Source: Novosphingobium sp. B1 (lineage in GTDB: Bacteria; Pseudomonadota; Alphaproteobacteria; Sphingomonadales; Sphingomonadaceae). From it: a DNA stretch of 64,000 nt. A program made the translations under genes and the position numbers. Positions 60,671 to 64,000 of the stretch are shown piece by piece. The notes below the pieces were generated by a model. The model worked only from the letters and a program-made list of their open reading frames with translations, was not told where the DNA came from and made no database searches. Each line of letters begins with the position of its first letter. Within the stretch, counting starts at the first letter, position 1. The DNA lies in NCBI RefSeq assembly GCF_900176395.1, contig NZ_FWXL01000003.1, positions 372,001-436,000 on the forward strand, in the 5' to 3' direction.

Positions 60671-61927
60671 ATGTCCAACCCCGTGACCGGTGCCAAGGAG
60701 CACATCGACGCTGCCCGCAAGCTTGCCGCGACCATTGACGACATTCCCGCTGAAACGCAGCTTCTGCCGATCGACCGCGTCGGTGTGATCGGTGCCGGCA
60801 CAATGGGTGGCGGCATCACGATGAACTTCCTCACCGCGGGCATCCCGGTAACGATCGTCGAAATGACGCAGGAAGCGCTCGACCGTGGCGTTGCGACGAT
60901 GCGCAAGAACTACGAGAACACCGTCAAGCGCGGCAAGATGGATGCAGCCGACGCCGAGGCGGCGATGGGTCGCCTCACCCCCACACTGGACTTTGGCGCG
61001 CTGGCCGAGGCCGATCTGGTGATCGAAGCGGTCTATGAAAGCATGGACGTGAAGAAGGACGTGTTCGGGCGGCTCGACAAGGTGGCAAAGCCTGGCGCGA
61101 TCCTGGCTTCGAACACCAGCTACCTCGATATCGACGAGATCGCCGCCGCCACCTCGCGGCCGGAATCCGTACTGGGCATGCACTTCTTCTCGCCCGCCAA
61201 CGTGATGAAGCTGCTGGAAGTCGTGCGCGGCAAGGCAACGGGCAAGGCGCAGCTGGCAACCGTGATGGCGCTGTCGGTGAAGATCGGCAAGGTGCCGGTC
61301 GTCTCGGGCGTGTGCCATGGCTTCATCGGCAACCGCATGCTCTCTCCCCGTCAGGCCCAGGCCCACGCTCTTATTATGGAAGGCGCGAACTACTGGGACG
61401 TGGACGAGGCGCTGCTCGAGTTCGGCTTCCCGATGGGGCCGTGGCAGATGGCCGACCTGGCTGGCGTGGACATCGGCTGGCACCGCGATCCCAACCGCAT
61501 CGAAAGCTTGCGCGACGCGCTCTGCGCGGTCGGTCGCTGGGGCCAGAAGACCAAGAAGGGCTTCTACGACTACGACGACAACCGCCAGCGCACCCCTTCG
61601 GACGAGGTCAAGGCGATCATCGCCGACTTTGCGGCCAAGGAAGGCAAGCCGCAGCGCGAGATCGGCAAGGACGAGATTCGCGAGCGCCTGCTCTATCCGA
61701 TGATCAGCGAGGGTGCGCTGATCCTCGAGGAAGGCATTTCCCAGCGGGCGAGCGACATCGATACCGTCTGGCTCAATGGCTATGGCTGGCCGGCGTGGAC
61801 CGGCGGTCCGATGTTCTGGGCCGACCATATCGGGCTCGATACCGTCGTTGCCGGCCTGAAGAAGCACGGCCTGCCGGTGGCGCCTCTGCTGGAGCGCAAG
61901 GCTGCTGCGGGCGAGAAGTTCAACTGA
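60671..61927 (+). CDS. 3-hydroxyacyl-CoA dehydrogenase
   Basis: 418 residues. NAD-binding domain with [13 protein letters not shown] (about 37-49) after an N-terminal extension of about 35 residues, catalytic His in [18 protein letters not shown], and two C-terminal domains ([11 protein letters not shown], and the terminal [16 protein letters not shown]). The second C-terminal half without a hydratase domain shows a stand-alone FadB-C-type enzyme. Oxidises 3-hydroxyacyl-CoA with NAD in beta-oxidation. Confidence 0.93.
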   Translation: MSNPVTGAKEHIDAARKLAATIDDIPAETQLLPIDRVGVIGAGTMGGGITMNFLTAGIPVTIVEMTQEALDRGVATMRKNYENTVKRGKMDAADAEAAMGRLTPTLDFGALAEADLVIEAVYESMDVKKDVFGRLDKVAKPGAILASNTSYLDIDEIAAATSRPESVLGMHFFSPANVMKLLEVVRGKATGKAQLATVMALSVKIGKVPVVSGVCHGFIGNRMLSPRQAQAHALIMEGANYWDVDEALLEFGFPMGPWQMADLAGVDIGWHRDPNRIESLRDALCAVGRWGQKTKKGFYDYDDNRQRTPSDEVKAIIADFAAKEGKPQREIGKDEIRERLLYPMISEGALILEEGISQRASDIDTVWLNGYGWPAWTGGPMFWADHIGLDTVVAGLKKHGLPVAPLLERKAAAGEKFN

Positions 61928-61941
61928 ACCGGAGCGCGGTG

Positions 61942-63534
61942 ATGCGGATCGAGGATATCGTCGAAAGCGAGTTCACGCCGCTCAGCGCCATCTTGCGCGC
62001 CCACGCCGCAAGGCGGGGCGAGGCAGTGGCCCTGGCGGACCAGAACCGCACTGTCGGCTGGGCGGAGATGGACGCCCTGCTCGACCGCATCGCCACCGCC
62101 CTCCAGCGCGAAGGCGTGCCGGCGAACGAGCCTGTCGCCATTGCCGCCATGAACGCGGTGACGACCGGGCTCGCCTTTCTCGGCGCGATCCGGGCAGGCG
62201 CGGTGGCGGCGCCGTTGACTTCTACCGCCACGCCCGAAACCATCGTGGCCATGCTCGAAGACAGCGGAAGCCGCGTGCTGCTGCTGGACAAGGATATTTC
62301 GGACCGCCTCGCCGGACTGGACCTGCCGGCAGGCGTCAAGCGCATCGCGCTCGACGACAGCGACGCGGGCGAGCCGTTCAGCGCCTGGATGGCCGAAGCC
62401 GGAGCGAAGCCGGAAGAACGCACACCGCTGCCCGGAGACCCGTTCAACATCATCTACTCCTCGGGCACCACCGGCGCGCCCAAGGGCATCGTGCAAAGCC
62501 ACAAGATGCGCCACGAATATGCGCGGCGCACGATCCCGGGCGGCTATGGCGATGATACGGCGGTGATCTGTTCGACCCCGCTCTATTCCAACACCACGCT
62601 GGTCAGCTTCCTCCCCGCGCTTACGGCAGGCGGCAAAGTGGTGCTGATGCGCAAGTTCGATGCGCGCAAGTTCCTCGAACTGTCGGAGCGTGAACGGGTG
62701 ACCCATGCCATGCTGGTGCCGGTGCAATACCGCCGGATCATGGAAGTGCCTGATTTCGACAGCTTCGACCTGTCATCCTACAAGCTGAAATCCTGCACTT
62801 CCGCGCCCTTCCCGGCGTGGCTCAAGGCCGATGTGCTCAAGCGCTGGCCCGGCGGCCTGACCGACGGCTATGGCATGACCGAGGGCGGCGCGACGGCGAT
62901 CCTGCTTGCGCACCTGCACCCCGACAAGCTGCACACCGTTGGCCAGCCCTCGCCCGGCCACATCATCAAGATCATCGACGAGGACGGCCAAGAGTTGCCG
63001 CAAGGCGAAGTGGGCGAGATCGTCGGCCATTCGCCGATCATGATGAACGGCTATCACAACAAGGCCGACAAGACCCGCGAGGTTGAGTGGCATGACAGCG
63101 AAGGCCGGCGCTACATCCGCCACGGCGATGTCGGCAAGTTTGACGAGGACGGCTTCCTGATACTGATGGACCGCGCCAAGGACATGATCATCTCGGGCGG
63201 GTTCAACATCTATCCGAGCGACCTTGAAGCGGAACTGACGCGGCAAAGCGCAGTCAAGGAGGCCGCCGTCGTTGGCGTGGCGTCGGATGCCTGGGGCGAA
63301 ACGCCGCTGGCCATCGTCGTGCTCGCTGATCCGTCCGCTGATCCCGAGGCAATCCTCCACGAGGCCAACAGCCGCCTTGGCAAGACTCAGCGCATTTCCG
63401 CGATCGAGGTGGTCGACGAACTCCCGCGCAGCCCGATCGGCAAGGTGCTCAAGCGCGAATTGCGCGACAAGTTCGGCGGCAACCCCATTCTCGCCGCCAC
63501 ATCCCTCGAAAAAACATCCTCAGCAGGAGCATGA
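61942..63534 (+). CDS. Acyl-CoA ligase (class I adenylate-forming)
   Basis: 530 residues from the ATG at 61942, GGAG 7 bases upstream. AMP-binding motif IIYSSGTTGAPKGIV, YGMTEGGATAI, the hinge DRAKDMIISGG and the C-terminal catalytic Lys in PRSPIGKVLKREL. Activates a carboxylic acid to its CoA thioester; together with the neighbouring genes it would start breakdown of a fatty, terpenoid or steroid-side-chain acid. Substrate not defined. Confidence 0.93.
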   Translation: MRIEDIVESEFTPLSAILRAHAARRGEAVALADQNRTVGWAEMDALLDRIATALQREGVPANEPVAIAAMNAVTTGLAFLGAIRAGAVAAPLTSTATPETIVAMLEDSGSRVLLLDKDISDRLAGLDLPAGVKRIALDDSDAGEPFSAWMAEAGAKPEERTPLPGDPFNIIYSSGTTGAPKGIVQSHKMRHEYARRTIPGGYGDDTAVICSTPLYSNTTLVSFLPALTAGGKVVLMRKFDARKFLELSERERVTHAMLVPVQYRRIMEVPDFDSFDLSSYKLKSCTSAPFPAWLKADVLKRWPGGLTDGYGMTEGGATAILLAHLHPDKLHTVGQPSPGHIIKIIDEDGQELPQGEVGEIVGHSPIMMNGYHNKADKTREVEWHDSEGRRYIRHGDVGKFDEDGFLILMDRAKDMIISGGFNIYPSDLEAELTRQSAVKEAAVVGVASDAWGETPLAIVVLADPSADPEAILHEANSRLGKTQRISAIEVVDELPRSPIGKVLKRELRDKFGGNPILAATSLEKTSSAGA

Positions 63535-63537
63535 GAC

Positions 63538-64000
63538 ATGCGTGACGCCGTAATCGTATCCACCGCCCGCACGCCCATCGGGCGCGCCTACAAGGGGGCC
63601 TTCAACGCCACGCCGGGTGCGACGCTCGGCGCGCTTTCGCTGCAGGCCGCAGTCGCCCGCGCCGGGATCGACCCCGCCGAAGTCGACGACGTGCTGTGGG
63701 GCGCGGCTTTGCAGCAGGGCGCGCAGGCCGGCAACATCGCCCGCCAGGTCGCGCTGCGGGCGGGCCTGCCGATCACCACTTCGGGCATGAGCATGGACCG
63801 CCAGTGCTCGTCGGGCCTGATGACCATCGCCACCGCTGCCAAGCAGGTGATCATCGACCGCATGGACGTGGTTGCGGCCGGTGGCCAGGAATCGATCAGC
63901 CTTGTCCAGACCAAGGACATGCGCGTCGCGCCGGACAAGAGCCTGATGGCGATACACAAGGCGATCTACATGCCGATGCTGCAGACCGCAGAGATCGTCG
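63538..64000 (+). CDS. Thiolase (acetyl-CoA acyltransferase), 3' truncated
   Basis: The first 154 residues are present; the gene runs off the right edge. N-terminal MRDAVIVSTARTPIGRAYKG and the nucleophile Cys in MDRQCSSGLMTIATAA (about residue 88) are thiolase hallmarks. Carries out the thiolytic step after the hydroxyacyl-CoA dehydrogenase in the same operon. Starts 3 bases after the ligase stop. Confidence 0.95.
   Translation, partial: MRDAVIVSTARTPIGRAYKGAFNATPGATLGALSLQAAVARAGIDPAEVDDVLWGAALQQGAQAGNIARQVALRAGLPITTSGMSMDRQCSSGLMTIATAAKQVIIDRMDVVAAGGQESISLVQTKDMRVAPDKSLMAIHKAIYMPMLQTAEIV

Overview
The window is high-GC, gene-dense DNA from an alphaproteobacterium, most likely a sphingomonad (order Sphingomonadales, Novosphingobium-like). 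This rests on overall gene content, many ATGA/TGATG gene overlaps, an UrcA-family protein, a DUF1489 protein, a TonB-dependent receptor, and a circularly permuted (two-piece) tmRNA whose tag reads ANDNEALALAA. No phage, insertion sequence, CRISPR array, rRNA or tRNA was recognised.

Layout. 1-13.1 kb is mostly housekeeping: ybeY (cut by the left edge), corC-like, a LysR regulator, hisN-like phosphatase, an AraC regulator, prs, nadE, an unknown gene behind a double Fur-box promoter, gltX, a cyclophilin and mgtE. 13.1-18.9 kb is a minus-strand block: two envelope proteins, sterol desaturase 1, an MBL-fold hydrolase and a TonB receptor. 19.6-29.6 kb is a tightly coupled plus-strand operon: ABC transporter (binding protein, permease, ATPase), a NikR-like regulator, two DUF1989 proteins, a biotin-dependent urea/guanidine carboxylase and allophanate hydrolase. 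By present understanding of these families this is a guanidine-assimilation operon (guanidine to carboxyguanidine to allophanate to NH3 + CO2). 31.1-36.8 kb holds sterol desaturase 2, a TPR-sulfotransferase and a small secreted protein in one coupled minus-strand operon, with an adjacent LysR regulator and a divergent Fe(II)/2OG oxygenase. 36.8-46.2 kb is housekeeping (trmL, antiporter, glmS, glmU, gph, pdxA, rsmA). 46.2-49.7 kb is an arginine succinyltransferase (AST) operon with an M20 peptidase in place of a classical astE. Then come a small membrane protein, ssrA, mscL, lemA with two TPM-domain genes and a NUDIX gene, an SDR, a glutathione-dependent formaldehyde dehydrogenase with divergent LysR, a sugar transporter, and a catabolic operon (thioesterase, esterase, 3-hydroxyacyl-CoA dehydrogenase, acyl-CoA ligase, thiolase) that runs off the right edge.

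Most interesting signals. (1) Two inverted repeats with the geometry of NikR operators (ATATTAC-N14-GTAATAT at 19502-19529 and a 13/14 match at 19204-19231) lie between the TonB receptor and the guanidine operon. That operon encodes a NikR-like protein that has lost three of the four canonical nickel ligands, so the site and the regulator point to each other. (2) The two sterol-desaturase paralogues, about 18 kb apart, share a palindrome (AGGCATAGA-N5-TCTATGAC) upstream. A degenerate third copy overlaps the start of the LysR gene beside the second paralogue, which suggests a small LysR regulon for lipid or steroid modification. (3) A Fur-type double operator drives an uncharacterised 142-residue protein.
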